A stretch of 64,000 bases of DNA from Lysobacter sp. FW306-1B-D06B (GCF_038446665.1 NZ_CP151802.1:4092001-4156000), one strand, 5' to 3'; positions 17,280-26,119 are shown, counted from the stretch's first letter. The notes: a model not told the origin generated them from the sequence alone. Numbers and translations are program-made.

Positions 17280-18177
17280 TCTCAATGCACCCGCGTCCGG
17301 TGCGCCCGTGTCCGGCGCGCGCGCCCCGGTGCGCGTCATCGCCGTGGCCAGCGGCAAGGGCGGCGTCGGCAAGACCTCCGTCTCGGTGAACCTCGCCATG
17401 GCCCTGGTCCACGCCGGCCAGCGCACGCTGCTGCTGGACACCGACCTGGGCCTTGCGAACGTCGACGTGATGCTCGGCCTGTCGCCGCAGTTCACGCTCG
17501 CCGACGTCTTCGCCGGTCGCTGCGAATTGCAGGACACCCTGCTGGAAGGCCCGCGCGGTTTGTGGGTGGTTCCGGCGGCGTCGGGCAAGCGCCACATGAC
17601 CGAACTGCTGCCGCAGCAGCACATCGGCCTGGTGAACGCCTTCTGCCAGCTCGACCTGCCGCTGGACGCGATGGTGGTGGACAACGCCGCCGGCATCTCC
17701 GACAGCGTGCTCACCTTCTGCCAGGCCGCGCAGGACGTGGTGGTGGTGGTCTGCGACGAACCGGCCTCGGTCACCGACGCCTACGCGCTGATCAAGGTGC
17801 TCAGCCGCGAGCGCGGTGTGACCCGCGTGCAGGTGCTGGCGAACCAGGTCAACAACGCCATCGAAGGCAAGCAGCTGTTCGAGAAGCTCGAGCGCGTCAG
17901 CGCGCGCTTCCTCGACGTGACGCTGCACTACCTCGGCGCGATTCCGCGCGACGAATGGCTGCGCCGCGCGATCCAGCGCCAGGAAGCCGTCGTGGAAGCC
18001 TTCCCGGGTTGTCCTTCGGCGCTGGCCTTCCGCGACATCGCACGGCGCGCGAACAGCTGGCAGTCGCCGGCCGGTCCGCGCGGCGGCGTCGAATTCTTCA
18101 TGGAACGCCTCGTCGCGCACAGCGCGGGCGCCAGTGCGGCCAGCCACAACGATCCATTACGGAGCGCCGTCGCATGA
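17263..18177 (+). CDS. flhG: Flagellar number regulator FlhG/FleN (MinD-like ATPase)
   Basis: FlhG is a MinD/ParA-family ATPase that counteracts FlhF and limits flagellar number, in Pseudomonas partly through FleQ. The 304-residue product has the deviant Walker A SGKGGVGKTS near residues 24-33, the DTDLGLANVDVMLG switch and the VDNAAGISDSV segment. The short N-terminal extension is Ala/Pro-rich. It overlaps flhF by 17 bases and the fliA start by 4. Confidence 0.95.
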   Translation: MPSPADLNAPASGAPVSGARAPVRVIAVASGKGGVGKTSVSVNLAMALVHAGQRTLLLDTDLGLANVDVMLGLSPQFTLADVFAGRCELQDTLLEGPRGLWVVPAASGKRHMTELLPQQHIGLVNAFCQLDLPLDAMVVDNAAGISDSVLTFCQAAQDVVVVVCDEPASVTDAYALIKVLSRERGVTRVQVLANQVNNAIEGKQLFEKLERVSARFLDVTLHYLGAIPRDEWLRRAIQRQEAVVEAFPGCPSALAFRDIARRANSWQSPAGPRGGVEFFMERLVAHSAGASAASHNDPLRSAVA

Positions 18178-18947
18178 ACGCCGCCGCCGCACAGTACAAG
18201 GCCACCCAGCGCGCCACCGACAACGCCAACGCGACCGAGGTCGTCGAGAAGCACGGCGAACTCGTGCGCCGCATCGCCCACCACCTGGCCGCGCGATTGC
18301 CGGCGAGCGTGGAGATCGACGACCTCATCCAGGCCGGCATGCTCGGCCTGATCGACGCGGCCCGCAATTTCCAGGCGGATCAAGGCGCGGCGTTCGAAAC
18401 GTATGCCTCCATCCGCATCCGCGGCGCGATGATCGACGAGATCCGCCGTGGCGACTGGGTGCCGCGCTCGGTGCATCGCCGTTACCGCGATGTCGTCGCC
18501 GCCACGCGCGAAGTCGAACAGCGCACCGGCCGCGCCGCGACCTCGCAGGAAGTGGCCAGCGCGCTCGAGGTTTCGCTGGACGAATACCACCGCATGCTCG
18601 AGGACGCCGCGCGCGGCCAGCTCATCAGCCTGGAAGCGCACCTGGACGAACACGAGGGCGAGCCGCACCTGGCCACGCACGGCGGCGCGACGCCGGCGCG
18701 CGAGTTCGAACACGGCGCGTTCCGCGAAGCCCTCGGCGGCGCGATCGCCAACCTGCCCGAACGCGAACAGCTGGTGCTGTCGCTGTACTACGAGCAGGAA
18801 CTGAACCTGCGCGAGATCGGCGCGGTGCTGAGCGTGAGCGAATCGCGCGTCTGCCAGATCCACGGCCAGGCGATGTTGCGCCTGCGCGCGCGTCTGGGCG
18901 AGTGGCGCGGCACGCATGAGGACGATGAGGACGAGCATGGGTATTGA
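18174..18947 (+). CDS. fliA: RNA polymerase sigma-28 factor FliA
   Basis: FliA directs transcription of late flagellar and receptor genes. ATG 18174 overlaps the flhG stop (ATGA) and gives 257 residues with sigma regions 2 (LVRRIAHHLAARLPASVEID, then FETYASIRIRGAMIDEIRRG), 3 and 4 (the LREIGAVLSVSESRVCQIH helix-turn-helix). The frame extends upstream only as a shadow of flhG. Two sigma-28 type promoters in the window (37227 and 42919) are likely targets. Confidence 0.96.
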   Translation: MNAAAAQYKATQRATDNANATEVVEKHGELVRRIAHHLAARLPASVEIDDLIQAGMLGLIDAARNFQADQGAAFETYASIRIRGAMIDEIRRGDWVPRSVHRRYRDVVAATREVEQRTGRAATSQEVASALEVSLDEYHRMLEDAARGQLISLEAHLDEHEGEPHLATHGGATPAREFEHGAFREALGGAIANLPEREQLVLSLYYEQELNLREIGAVLSVSESRVCQIHGQAMLRLRARLGEWRGTHEDDEDEHGY

Positions 18948-19000
18948 GTTCGCCTTCGACAGTTGCGCACCTGTGCCGAATGACTCCGGCGCGACCGGCC

Positions 19001-19110
19001 CGTTCATCCTTCGACTTCGGGCCTTCGGCCCTACGCTCAGGACGAACGGGATCGTTTCACCGTTCGTCCTGAGCGTAGGCGCGCAGCGCCGAAGTCGAAG
19101 GAGCAACGGG
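19001..19110. repeat. Head-to-head inverted repeats between fliA and cheY
   Basis: A hairpin built from CCTTCGACTTCGGGCC and CCTACGCTCAGGACGAACGG (19001-19050) is followed by its mirror image CGTTCGTCCTGAGCGTAGGC to GAAGTCGAAGGAG (19061-19103). It separates the flagellar from the chemotaxis genes; cheY starts 63 bases later. Confidence 0.85.
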
Positions 19111-19172
19111 CTGATCACCATCACGCATTGACGCTGTTCCCGACTTTCCTTCTGCACCAGAGCCAAGCCCAC

Positions 19173-19565
19173 ATGGACAAGAACATCCGCATCCTCATCG
19201 TCGACGACTTCTCGACCATGCGCCGCATCGTCAAGAACCTGCTCAACGACCTGGGCTTCCACAACACCGCCGAGGCCGACGACGGCAGCACCGCGCTGAT
19301 CGAACTGAAGAAAGCGTCGTACGACCTGGTCGTCACCGACTGGAACATGCCGGGCATGCCGGGCATCGACCTGCTCAAGGCGATCCGCGCCGACGCCGCG
19401 CTGGCGAAGATCCCGGTGCTGATGGTCACCGCCGAAGCCAAGCGCGAGCAGATCATCGAAGCCGCACAGGCCGGCGTGAACGGTTACGTCATCAAGCCCT
19501 TCACCGCCGCGACGCTGGAAGACAAGCTCGCCAAGGTGTTCGAGCGCCTGGGAGCGGCCGCGTGA
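19173..19565 (+). CDS. cheY: Chemotaxis response regulator CheY
   Basis: CheY-P binds FliM and changes flagellar rotation. ATG 19173 gives 130 residues, a single receiver domain with the acidic pair in [17 protein letters not shown], the phosphoacceptor Asp in [12 protein letters not shown], the conserved Thr (VLMVTAEA) and Lys ([10 protein letters not shown]). The residues around the Asp (DWNMP) match motility-type CheY. The upstream in-frame start at 19128 lies close to the repeat and would add an unusual tail. It overlaps cheZ by 4 bases. Confidence 0.96.
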   Translation: MDKNIRILIVDDFSTMRRIVKNLLNDLGFHNTAEADDGSTALIELKKASYDLVVTDWNMPGMPGIDLLKAIRADAALAKIPVLMVTAEAKREQIIEAAQAGVNGYVIKPFTAATLEDKLAKVFERLGAAA

Positions 19566-20197
19566 TCGAGGCGCCCGGCTCCGAGGTGGTCATCACGCAG
19601 GACCGCCAGGCCGTCATCGCGCGCCTGCACGCGGCGCTGTGGGCGCTGGAGCACGACGACCTCGCCGGCTGGCGCAGCAATGTCGACGCGCTGATCCAGT
19701 GGCGCAGCCAGCCGCTGGTGCAGGGCCTGGCCAAGCTCGCGCGCGAACTGGAAAGCGCGCTGGGCGAAAGCAGCGGCGCGTCGTCGACGAGCGGTTCCCT
19801 GCCGGAAGCCTGCGCGCGCCTGGAACACGTGGTGCACGTGAGCGAGGACGCCAGCCATCGCACGCTCGACCTGATCCAGGAATGCGGCGTGCTGCTGGGC
19901 ACGCTGCCGGATGCCGCCGCCGAGGAACAGGCCGCGACCATCGCCGCGATCCGCTCGCGCATGTCGGAAATGACCGCCGCGCAGGGGTACCAGGACCTTA
20001 CGGGGCAGATCATCCGCCGCGTCGTGGTGCTGGTGCGCGCGGTGCACGCGGGCCTGGGCGAAGTCGTCGACACCGGCGACACGCCGTTGCACCTCAATCA
20101 CAACTCGCGCGGCTTCGGCCCGTCGGTGGCGGGCGTGGATCCCGCGCCGGCGACGCAGGACGACGCGAACGAACTGCTGTCTTCGCTGGGGTTGTAA
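19562..20197 (+). CDS. cheZ: CheY-P phosphatase CheZ
   Basis: CheZ dephosphorylates CheY-P. The 211-residue, mostly helical product carries the catalytic motif QDLTGQ (Asp and Gln active-site residues) in the segment [20 protein letters not shown]. The extreme C-terminus, [12 protein letters not shown], matches the CheY-binding tail of enterobacterial CheZ. It overlaps cheY by 4 bases, a conserved pairing. Confidence 0.95.
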   Translation: MIEAPGSEVVITQDRQAVIARLHAALWALEHDDLAGWRSNVDALIQWRSQPLVQGLAKLARELESALGESSGASSTSGSLPEACARLEHVVHVSEDASHRTLDLIQECGVLLGTLPDAAAEEQAATIAAIRSRMSEMTAAQGYQDLTGQIIRRVVVLVRAVHAGLGEVVDTGDTPLHLNHNSRGFGPSVAGVDPAPATQDDANELLSSLGL

Positions 20198-20227
20198 CGA
20201 TGGTTCGCCCGACGTTCATGCCGAGCC

Positions 20228-20306
20228 GTAGCCCGGGTAAGGCCGCAGGCCGCACCCGGGGTGCCGTCACGCTCGATCCCGGGTGCGCTTCGCTTACCCG
20301 GGCTAC
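20228..20306. repeat. CCCGGGTAAG-type inverted repeat between cheZ and cheA
   Basis: The arms GTAGCCCGGGTAAGGCCGCA and TGCGCTTCGCTTACCCGGGC face each other over a short spacer. The same family occurs at 11383, 26205, 29253 and 40024. It separates cheZ from cheA, which are normally close. Confidence 0.85.
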
Positions 20307-20348
20307 CCGCCTGCGCGGGAATGACGAACTGCTTTCGAGGATTCGCCG

Positions 20349-22175
20349 ATGAACGCCATCGCCGACGACATCGCGGCCGACTTCCTGATCGAAGCGCGCG
20401 AGATCCTCGACCAGCTGGGCGAGCAGATGGTCGCGCTGGAACACGCGCCGACCGACCGCAACTGCCTCAACACCGTCTTCCGCGGTTTCCACACCATCAA
20501 GGGCGGCGCGGGCTTCCTCGACTTCGTGCCGATGGTGCACATCTGCCACGCGGTGGAGGATCGCCTCAACGTCGCGCGTGACGGCACGGTGCCGATGGAC
20601 GCGGCGGCGTTCGACGACACGCAGCAGTCGCTGGACCTGCTGGTGGACATGCTCGCGGCCGTGTCGGCCGGCGAGGAACCCGAACACGCACCGCCGGCGC
20701 TGCTGAAGTCGCTGCGCGACGGCGCCAAGGGCATCGCCATGAGCACCGCGAAGCCGGCATCGGCGAACGGCGACATCGACGAGGACGAGTTCGAAGCGCT
20801 GCTGGATTCGCTGCACGGCTCCAGCGCGAACTCCCTCCCCGGCTCGCAGGGGAGGGTTGGGGAGGGGTCGCAAAGCCGCAGCGCGGCGAGCTCGGGCGCT
20901 GACGCGCCCTCACTCCCGCCTCCCAACCTCCCTCTGCAAGCAGGGGGAGGGGCCAAAGGCGCCGCGAAATCCAACGCACAACCCAAAGCCGCCGAAGACC
21001 CCACCGTCCGCGTCGACGTGCGTCGCCTCGACGCGATGGTCGACCTGGTCGGCGAACTCGTGCTCGCGCGCAACCGCCTCAAGACCATCCGCCCGCGCCT
21101 GCGCGACGAGGACCTCGATCGCGCCGTGACCGCGCTGGACGTCGCCACCTCGCGCCTGCAGTCCTCGGTGATGATGGTGCGCATGCAGCCGGTGGGCCGC
21201 GTGTTCGCACGCTTTCCCAAGCTCGCGCGCGACGTCGCGCGGCAGGTGTCCAAGTCGGTGGAGCTGGACATCGTCGGCGCCGAGACCGAACTGGACCGCA
21301 ACCTCGTCGAAGCCCTCGCCGATCCGCTGGTGCACCTGGTGCGCAACGCGATCGACCACGGCATCGAAGCGCCGGACACGCGCCGCGCATCGGGCAAGAA
21401 CGAACAGGGCCGCGTGCGCCTGTCCGCGCAGCAGGAAGGCGACCACGTCTCCATCGAAGTCAGCGACGACGGCGCCGGCATCGACCCGGAAAAGATCCGC
21501 CGCAGCGCCGTCAAGAAAGGCCTGATCGACCCCGACGCCGCCGCGCGGCTGTCGTCGGACGAATGCCTCAACCTGATCTTCATGGCCGGCTTCTCCACGC
21601 GCAGCGAAGTCAGCGACCTGTCCGGGCGCGGCGTCGGCATGGACGTGGTGCAGTCCAAGATCCGCGAACTGTCCGGTCAGGTGCAGATCCATTCCGAAGC
21701 CGGCCGCGGCACGCGCTTCGTGATCCGCGTACCGCTGACGCTGGCGATCCTGCCCACGCTGCTGGTGGAACTGGAAGGCGACGTCTACGCGCTGCCGCTG
21801 GTGCGCGTGGTCGAAGTGCTGGCGCACGAGCGCGTGGAGGCGATCTGGGTGGACGGCCAGAGCATGCTCGACCTGCGCGACCAGCCGCTGCCGCTGATCG
21901 ACCTGCGCGCCTGGCTGGGCCTGGCGCCCGACCCGGCCGCGGCCACGACCTGCGTGGTGCTGCAGTCCGGCGAGCAACGCTTCTGCCTGACCGTGGACCG
22001 CGTGCGCGGCCGCGAGGAAGTGGTCATCAAGGCCCTGCCCCGCACGCTGCGCGGCCTGGCCGGTTACGCCGGCGCCAGCCTGGTCGGCGACGGCCGCATG
22101 GCGCTGATCCTGGATGTGGACGCACTGCTCAGAACCGGGCTGCGCGGCTCAAGTAGCGCGGCGAGGGACCGTTAA
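20349..22175 (+). CDS. cheA: Chemotaxis histidine kinase CheA (motility system)
   Basis: CheA autophosphorylates in response to receptors and passes phosphate to CheY. The order is: Hpt domain with His48 (FHTIKGGAGF); acidic DEDEFEALLDSLHG segment near residue 140; a repeat-encoded linker (about 161-202); dimerisation domain; ATPase domain with VHLVRNAIDHG, DDGAGID and GRGVGMDVV; and a C-terminal CheW-like domain. At 608 residues I see no clear P2 CheY-binding domain. GAGG lies 10 bases before the ATG. It is followed by a repeat and then motC. Confidence 0.95.
   Translation: MNAIADDIAADFLIEAREILDQLGEQMVALEHAPTDRNCLNTVFRGFHTIKGGAGFLDFVPMVHICHAVEDRLNVARDGTVPMDAAAFDDTQQSLDLLVDMLAAVSAGEEPEHAPPALLKSLRDGAKGIAMSTAKPASANGDIDEDEFEALLDSLHGSSANSLPGSQGRVGEGSQSRSAASSGADAPSLPPPNLPLQAGGGAKGAAKSNAQPKAAEDPTVRVDVRRLDAMVDLVGELVLARNRLKTIRPRLRDEDLDRAVTALDVATSRLQSSVMMVRMQPVGRVFARFPKLARDVARQVSKSVELDIVGAETELDRNLVEALADPLVHLVRNAIDHGIEAPDTRRASGKNEQGRVRLSAQQEGDHVSIEVSDDGAGIDPEKIRRSAVKKGLIDPDAAARLSSDECLNLIFMAGFSTRSEVSDLSGRGVGMDVVQSKIRELSGQVQIHSEAGRGTRFVIRVPLTLAILPTLLVELEGDVYALPLVRVVEVLAHERVEAIWVDGQSMLDLRDQPLPLIDLRAWLGLAPDPAAATTCVVLQSGEQRFCLTVDRVRGREEVVIKALPRTLRGLAGYAGASLVGDGRMALILDVDALLRTGLRGSSSAARDR
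20831..20954. repeat. Palindromic repeat inside the cheA reading frame
   Basis: CCCTCCCCGGCTCGCAGGGG (20833-20852) is followed by TTGGGGAGGGGTCGCAAAGC, the GGCGAGCTCGGGCGCTGACG spacer, and the opposing CCTCCCAACCTCCCTCTGC/GCAGGGGGAGG half (about 20918-20951). It is translated in frame between the Hpt and dimerisation domains. The peptide NSLPGSQGRVGEG matches NSLPCLQGRVGEG in FliO, so both copies are read in the same frame. Confidence 0.87.
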
Positions 22176-22204
22176 GAACAACGAAGCTCCGAGCAAAACC
22201 CCAT

Positions 22205-22310
22205 GCTGTCATCCCCGCGAAGGCGGGGATCCAACTCGCAAACGTTGCACGCCTCCCGTCGAGGTTGCCGCGTCGGAACCATGGATTCCCGCCTTCGCGG
22301 GAATGACAGC
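22205..22310. repeat. Inverted repeat between cheA and motC
   Basis: GCTGTCATCCCCGCGAAGGC (22205-22224) faces GCCTTCGCGGGAATGACAGC (22291-22310). It is the CGTCATTCCCGCGAA family also seen at 25009 and 45184. The motC start is 27 bases downstream. Confidence 0.87.
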
Positions 22311-22336
22311 TCAACCTCCACGGACGTTTCCCCACG

Positions 22337-23077
22337 ATGGACAGACTCAGCCTCATCGGTGTCGTACTTGCGCTGGTCGCCCTCATCGGCGGCAGCATCC
22401 TCAAGGGCGCGGGCCTCTCGGGCCTGTGGTCGCCGGCGGCGTTCGTCATCGTGATCCTGGGCACCATCGCGGCCATCCTCGTGCAGACGCCGATGGCGAC
22501 GTTCAAGCGTGCACTGGCGATCGTGCGCTGGGTGTTCAATCCGCCCGCGCAGGATCGGCCGGCGATGATCGCGCGCATCGTGGAATGGAGCACCGTCGCG
22601 CGCCGCCAGGGCCTGTTGGGCCTGGAAGCCGAAGTGCAGGCGCAGGAAGACCCGTTCGTGCGCAAGGGCCTGCAGATGGTGGTGGACGGCGTGGAGCCCG
22701 AATCGATCCGGCAGATGCTGGAGATCGAACTGCACGGCCAGTCGCAGCGCGACCTCGCCGCGGCCAAGGTGTTCGAGGGCGCCGGCATCTACTCGCCGAC
22801 GCTGGGCATCATCGGCGCGGTGCTGGGCCTGATGGCGGTGATGAAGAACCTCGCCGACCCGAGCAAGCTCGGCCACGGCATCGCCGCCGCGTTCACCGCG
22901 ACGATCTACGGCATCGGCCTGGCGAACCTGATGCTGCTGCCGATGGCGGCCAAGCTGAAGGGGCTGATCAACCAGCAGGCCGACGAGCGCGAGATGATCA
23001 TCGAAGGCCTCATCGCCATCGCCCAGGGCGAGAACCCGCGCAACATCGAAGCGCGGCTCAACGGCTTCGTGGTCTGA
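22337..23077 (+). CDS. motC: Flagellar stator protein MotC (MotA family)
   Basis: This is a MotA/PomA-family stator subunit. With MotD it would form a second-type proton channel that drives the rotor, as in Pseudomonas. The 246-residue product has four predicted membrane helices; the last two surround the conserved segment TLGIIGAVLGLMAVMKNLAD, and the cytoplasmic loop is of MotA type. It lacks the MotA long form (about 290 residues), matching MotC. Position next to cheA and directly before motD supports the name. No motA/motB pair is in this window. Confidence 0.92.
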   Translation: MDRLSLIGVVLALVALIGGSILKGAGLSGLWSPAAFVIVILGTIAAILVQTPMATFKRALAIVRWVFNPPAQDRPAMIARIVEWSTVARRQGLLGLEAEVQAQEDPFVRKGLQMVVDGVEPESIRQMLEIELHGQSQRDLAAAKVFEGAGIYSPTLGIIGAVLGLMAVMKNLADPSKLGHGIAAAFTATIYGIGLANLMLLPMAAKLKGLINQQADEREMIIEGLIAIAQGENPRNIEARLNGFVV

Positions 23078-23093
23078 CGGAGCCTTCGCACCC

Positions 23094-24200
23094 ATGGCCG
23101 GCCGCCGCAAGCAGCATCACGAAGAACACATGAACCACGAAGCGTGGGCGATCCCGTACGGCGATCTGATCACGCTGCTGCTGGCGTTCTTCGTGGTGAT
23201 GTACGCGATCTCCTCGATCAACGAGGGCAAGTACCGCGTGCTCGCCGATGCGCTCTCCTCCGCGTTCGGCGGACCGCCGCGCACCGTCACGCCGATCCAG
23301 CTGGGCATGCACCAGCTGCGCGGTTCGGCCTTCGACCGGCCGTCGCTGGTGACGCCCGGTTCCAAGTCCGGCCCGTCCTCGTCCACGCCCATCGCCGCGC
23401 CGCGCATGCGCCAGGTGCTGGACATGCCGACCTTCGGCGGCAAGGCCGGCGCGGCGCAGCAGGTCGCGCTGGAAGAATCGCGCGAACAGGGCGAACAGCA
23501 GCTGCATTCGATCGGCCGCCGCATCCAGGACGCGCTGTCGGAACTGGTGAAGCAGAAGCTGGTCACCGTGCGGCGCAGCTACAACTTCCTGGAAGTCGAG
23601 ATCCAGAGCGACATCCTCTTCGCCAGCGGCGTGGCCGTGCCCAATCCGCAGGCCGTGGACACCGTGCGGCGCATTTCCGCCGTGCTGCGCGAGGAACCCA
23701 ACGCGATGCGCGTGGAGGGTTACACCGACAACGTGCCGATCGCGACGTCGCAGTTCCCGTCCAACTGGGAACTGTCGTCCGCGCGCGCGGCCAGCATCGT
23801 CCACGTGATGGCGCAGGACGGCATTTCGCCCAGCCGTCTGGCGGTGGTCGGCTACGGTGAATTCCAGCCGGTCGCCGACAACGCCACGCCGCAGGGCCGC
23901 AACGCGAACCGCCGCGTGCTGCTGGTGATCCTGGCCAATCCGCAGGGCCCGGACGCACTGGAAGACCGCACGCCGGCGACGATCGCGATGCAGGACGAAA
24001 CCACCGCGCCGGCCGTCGACGCCGATTTGTTTCCCGCCGCGTCTTCGACGCCTTCGCGCTCGACGACGGCGCCCAGCGCACCGGGCGCGGCCACCGCCGC
24101 CGCACGCGCGCACGCCGCCGGCAACGACGGCATCGCCGCCGACACCGCACGTGCCGCCGCGGCGGCCAAACATTCCTCCACCTCACCGGGAGCGGGCTGA
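23094..24200 (+). CDS. motD: Flagellar stator protein MotD (MotB family)
   Basis: MotD is the peptidoglycan-anchored partner of MotC. The single membrane helix contains the proton-binding Asp24 (PYGDLITLLLAFFVVMY). A plug/linker region follows, then an OmpA-type peptidoglycan-binding domain (VEGYTDNVPI and NRRVLLVIL). The last 80 or so residues are an Ala/Thr/Pro-rich tail that is long for the family. The 16-base gap from motC and TGATG overlap with the next gene show one operon. Confidence 0.92.
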   Translation: MAGRRKQHHEEHMNHEAWAIPYGDLITLLLAFFVVMYAISSINEGKYRVLADALSSAFGGPPRTVTPIQLGMHQLRGSAFDRPSLVTPGSKSGPSSSTPIAAPRMRQVLDMPTFGGKAGAAQQVALEESREQGEQQLHSIGRRIQDALSELVKQKLVTVRRSYNFLEVEIQSDILFASGVAVPNPQAVDTVRRISAVLREEPNAMRVEGYTDNVPIATSQFPSNWELSSARAASIVHVMAQDGISPSRLAVVGYGEFQPVADNATPQGRNANRRVLLVILANPQGPDALEDRTPATIAMQDETTAPAVDADLFPAASSTPSRSTTAPSAPGAATAAARAHAAGNDGIAADTARAAAAAKHSSTSPGAG

Positions 24201-24979
24201 TGCGCGCCTGGGCAATCGCCAACCAGAAAGGTGGCGTCGGCAAGACGACGACGTCGCTGTGCCTCGCACGCGGGTTAGCCACGCAGGGAAACCGCGTGCT
24301 GCTGCTCGACCTCGATCCGCACGCGTCGCTGACGCGCGCATTCGAAGTCCCCGCCGACCCGCCGCCGTCCGGCACCCACGACCTGTTCAACGGCAGCGCC
24401 TCGGGCCTGCTCGAACTGGCCCGCTACACGCACATCCCCGACCTGCAGCTGGTCGCCGCGCAACCGGCGCTGGCCACGCTGGAACGGCGCGGCGCGACGC
24501 AGCCCGGACTGGGCCTGGCGCTCGGTCGTGCGTTGCACACGGTGCGCGATGTCTACGACTACGTGCTGATGGACTGCCCGCCCACGCTCGGCCTGCTGAT
24601 GGTCAATGCGCTGGCGGCGGCCGATCGCCTGATCGTGCCGACGCAGACCGACCCGCTCGCCCTGCACGGCCTGGCCGACATGCTGCGCACGGCGGAGATG
24701 GTCGAACGCTCGCGCCGTCGCCCGCTGCCGCGCCACGTGCTGCCGACATTGTTCGACCGGCGCACGCGCACCGGCGTGCAGAGCCTGTACGAATTGCAGG
24801 ATCGCTACGGCGAACGCGTCTGGCCGCACGCCGTGCCGATGGACACGCGCCTGCGCGACGCGGCATCGCTGGTGAAGGCCGATCCGCCCGACGGCCGCGG
24901 CGTCGACATGTACCGCCGTGCGCTGAAGTGGTTGCTGGAAACCGAAGCCTCGGGCGATGCGCGCAAGGAAGCGGCGTGA
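24200..24979 (+). CDS. parC: ParA-like chemotaxis array positioning ATPase (ParC)
   Basis: This is a ParA/Soj-family ATPase of 259 residues with the deviant Walker A KGGVGKTTTS near residues 11-20 and the LLLDLDPHASLT motif. Its place in a motility operon directly after motD and before a CheW-like gene is typical of ParC, which recruits polar chemotaxis arrays and segregates them to daughter cells in Vibrio and Pseudomonas. It is not the chromosomal ParA, since no ParB gene follows. TGATG overlap with motD. Confidence 0.88.
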   Translation: MRAWAIANQKGGVGKTTTSLCLARGLATQGNRVLLLDLDPHASLTRAFEVPADPPPSGTHDLFNGSASGLLELARYTHIPDLQLVAAQPALATLERRGATQPGLGLALGRALHTVRDVYDYVLMDCPPTLGLLMVNALAAADRLIVPTQTDPLALHGLADMLRTAEMVERSRRRPLPRHVLPTLFDRRTRTGVQSLYELQDRYGERVWPHAVPMDTRLRDAASLVKADPPDGRGVDMYRRALKWLLETEASGDARKEAA

Positions 24980-25008
24980 GACTTGCATCGGCACCTGCAC
25001 TACTGCTC

Positions 25009-25093
25009 GTCATTCCCGCGAACACGGGGATGCAGCGACTTTCATCCGTACCGCAACAGCAAGGCGCTGGATTCCCGCTTCCGCGGGAATGAC
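25009..25093. repeat. Inverted repeat between parC and parP
   Basis: GTCATTCCCGCGAACACGGG (25009-25028) faces GGATTCCCGCTTCCGCGGGA (about 25069-25088) followed by ATGAC. It is the same family as 22205. It lies between two genes that are otherwise directly adjacent in related species. Confidence 0.85.
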
Positions 25094-25111
25094 GGGGCCG
25101 GGAAGACCGAC

Positions 25112-26119
25112 ATGACCCACCCCGCCATCGACGCCTACCTCGACGAACTGCTCGACCTCACCGTCGACGCGGTGGCGCCCGTGCCCGCTGCGGCGAATGC
25201 GCCGGTGATGGCGCACGCCGTGGAAGCGGTGATGGCGCACGTGGAGATCCCGGCGGGCCTGCTGGCGGAGCTGGACGCCGATCCGCTCCTCACCGGCCCG
25301 CTCGCTGCTGGCACGCACGACACGACGACGACGTCGGCTGTCATTCCCGCCGGCCTGCTCGACGAACTCGACGCCGATCCGCTCTTCGCCGGCCAGGCGC
25401 CTGCGCCGGAAACCGCACCGACGTTCGCGATTCCCGCCGGATTGCTGGACGAACTCGATTCCGACCCCCTGTTCGCCGACGCATCGCCAACGCAAGCGGC
25501 CGGGATTCCGCCCGGCCTGCTGGCCGAACTCGACGCCGACCCGCTCTTCGACGCACCGCCGCCGGTGGTCGCCGAGGCACCGCGCCCGCAACCGGCGCCC
25601 GCGCCGGCCCGCTCACCGGCACCGCCCCCGCGTGCGCCCGCCGCCGCGCAGGCGCACACCGGCCTGCGTCCGGTCGAGCTCACGCCGCCCTCCCTGCCGC
25701 CGACGGTGACCACCACGCATCGCTGGCTGCGCGTGGCCGTGGGCGAGGACAGTTACGCGGTCGAACTGCTGCGCGTGCAGGAAGTCGGCCGCACCGTGCC
25801 CATCGTCGCCATGCGCGGCGCGGCGCCGTCCGTGCTGGGCGCGATGAACCTGCGCGGCCGCATCGTCCCGGTCTTCGACCTGGGGCTGTGGCTGGGCACG
25901 GAACGTGTGACCCCCGACGAGCGCGCACGCATCGTCGTGGTGGAGCGCGACAACGAACTCATCGGCGCGCTGGTCTCGGCCGTCGACGACGTGGTGACGC
26001 TGGGTCCGGACCGCATCGAACCGCCGCTGATGGCTTCGCCGTCCAAGGCGATCGTGGGCGTGGCGCGGGTGGTGGCGAAGCCTACGGTGTTGCTGGATGC
26101 GAATGCGTTGTTCGGGTGA
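25112..26119 (+). CDS. parP: CheW-like array protein ParP with four-fold motif repeats
   Basis: The C-terminal half (about residues 200-335) is a CheW-like domain (RVAVGEDSYAVELLRVQEVG, then AMNLRGRIVPVFDLGLWLG). The N-terminal half is disordered, Pro/Ala-rich, and contains four copies of IPxGLLxELDxDPLF at residues 46-60, 78-92, 107-121 and 132-146. ParP proteins link ParC to CheA with a CheW-like domain after a Pro-rich region. Gene order supports the call. ATG 25112 avoids a repeat-derived N-terminal extension. The motif repeats are not something I recognise from described ParP proteins. Confidence 0.82.
   Translation: MTHPAIDAYLDELLDLTVDAVAPVPAAANAPVMAHAVEAVMAHVEIPAGLLAELDADPLLTGPLAAGTHDTTTTSAVIPAGLLDELDADPLFAGQAPAPETAPTFAIPAGLLDELDSDPLFADASPTQAAGIPPGLLAELDADPLFDAPPPVVAEAPRPQPAPAPARSPAPPPRAPAAAQAHTGLRPVELTPPSLPPTVTTTHRWLRVAVGEDSYAVELLRVQEVGRTVPIVAMRGAAPSVLGAMNLRGRIVPVFDLGLWLGTERVTPDERARIVVVERDNELIGALVSAVDDVVTLGPDRIEPPLMASPSKAIVGVARVVAKPTVLLDANALFG
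25247..25549 (+). repeat. Four-copy protein motif repeat in ParP
   Basis: The 15-residue motif IPAGLLDELDADPLF recurs four times at 96-, 87- and 75-base steps. The linkers differ in sequence and length, while the motif core is kept at protein level with changes only at positions 3, 7, 11 and 15. Conservation of the motif rather than of the spacers suggests selection for a repeated binding peptide. Confidence 0.88.

Noticed and set aside
24200..24979. Chromosome-partition ParA
   Set aside because: No parB or parS-like sequence is adjacent and the flanks are motD and a CheW-like gene, which fits ParC.
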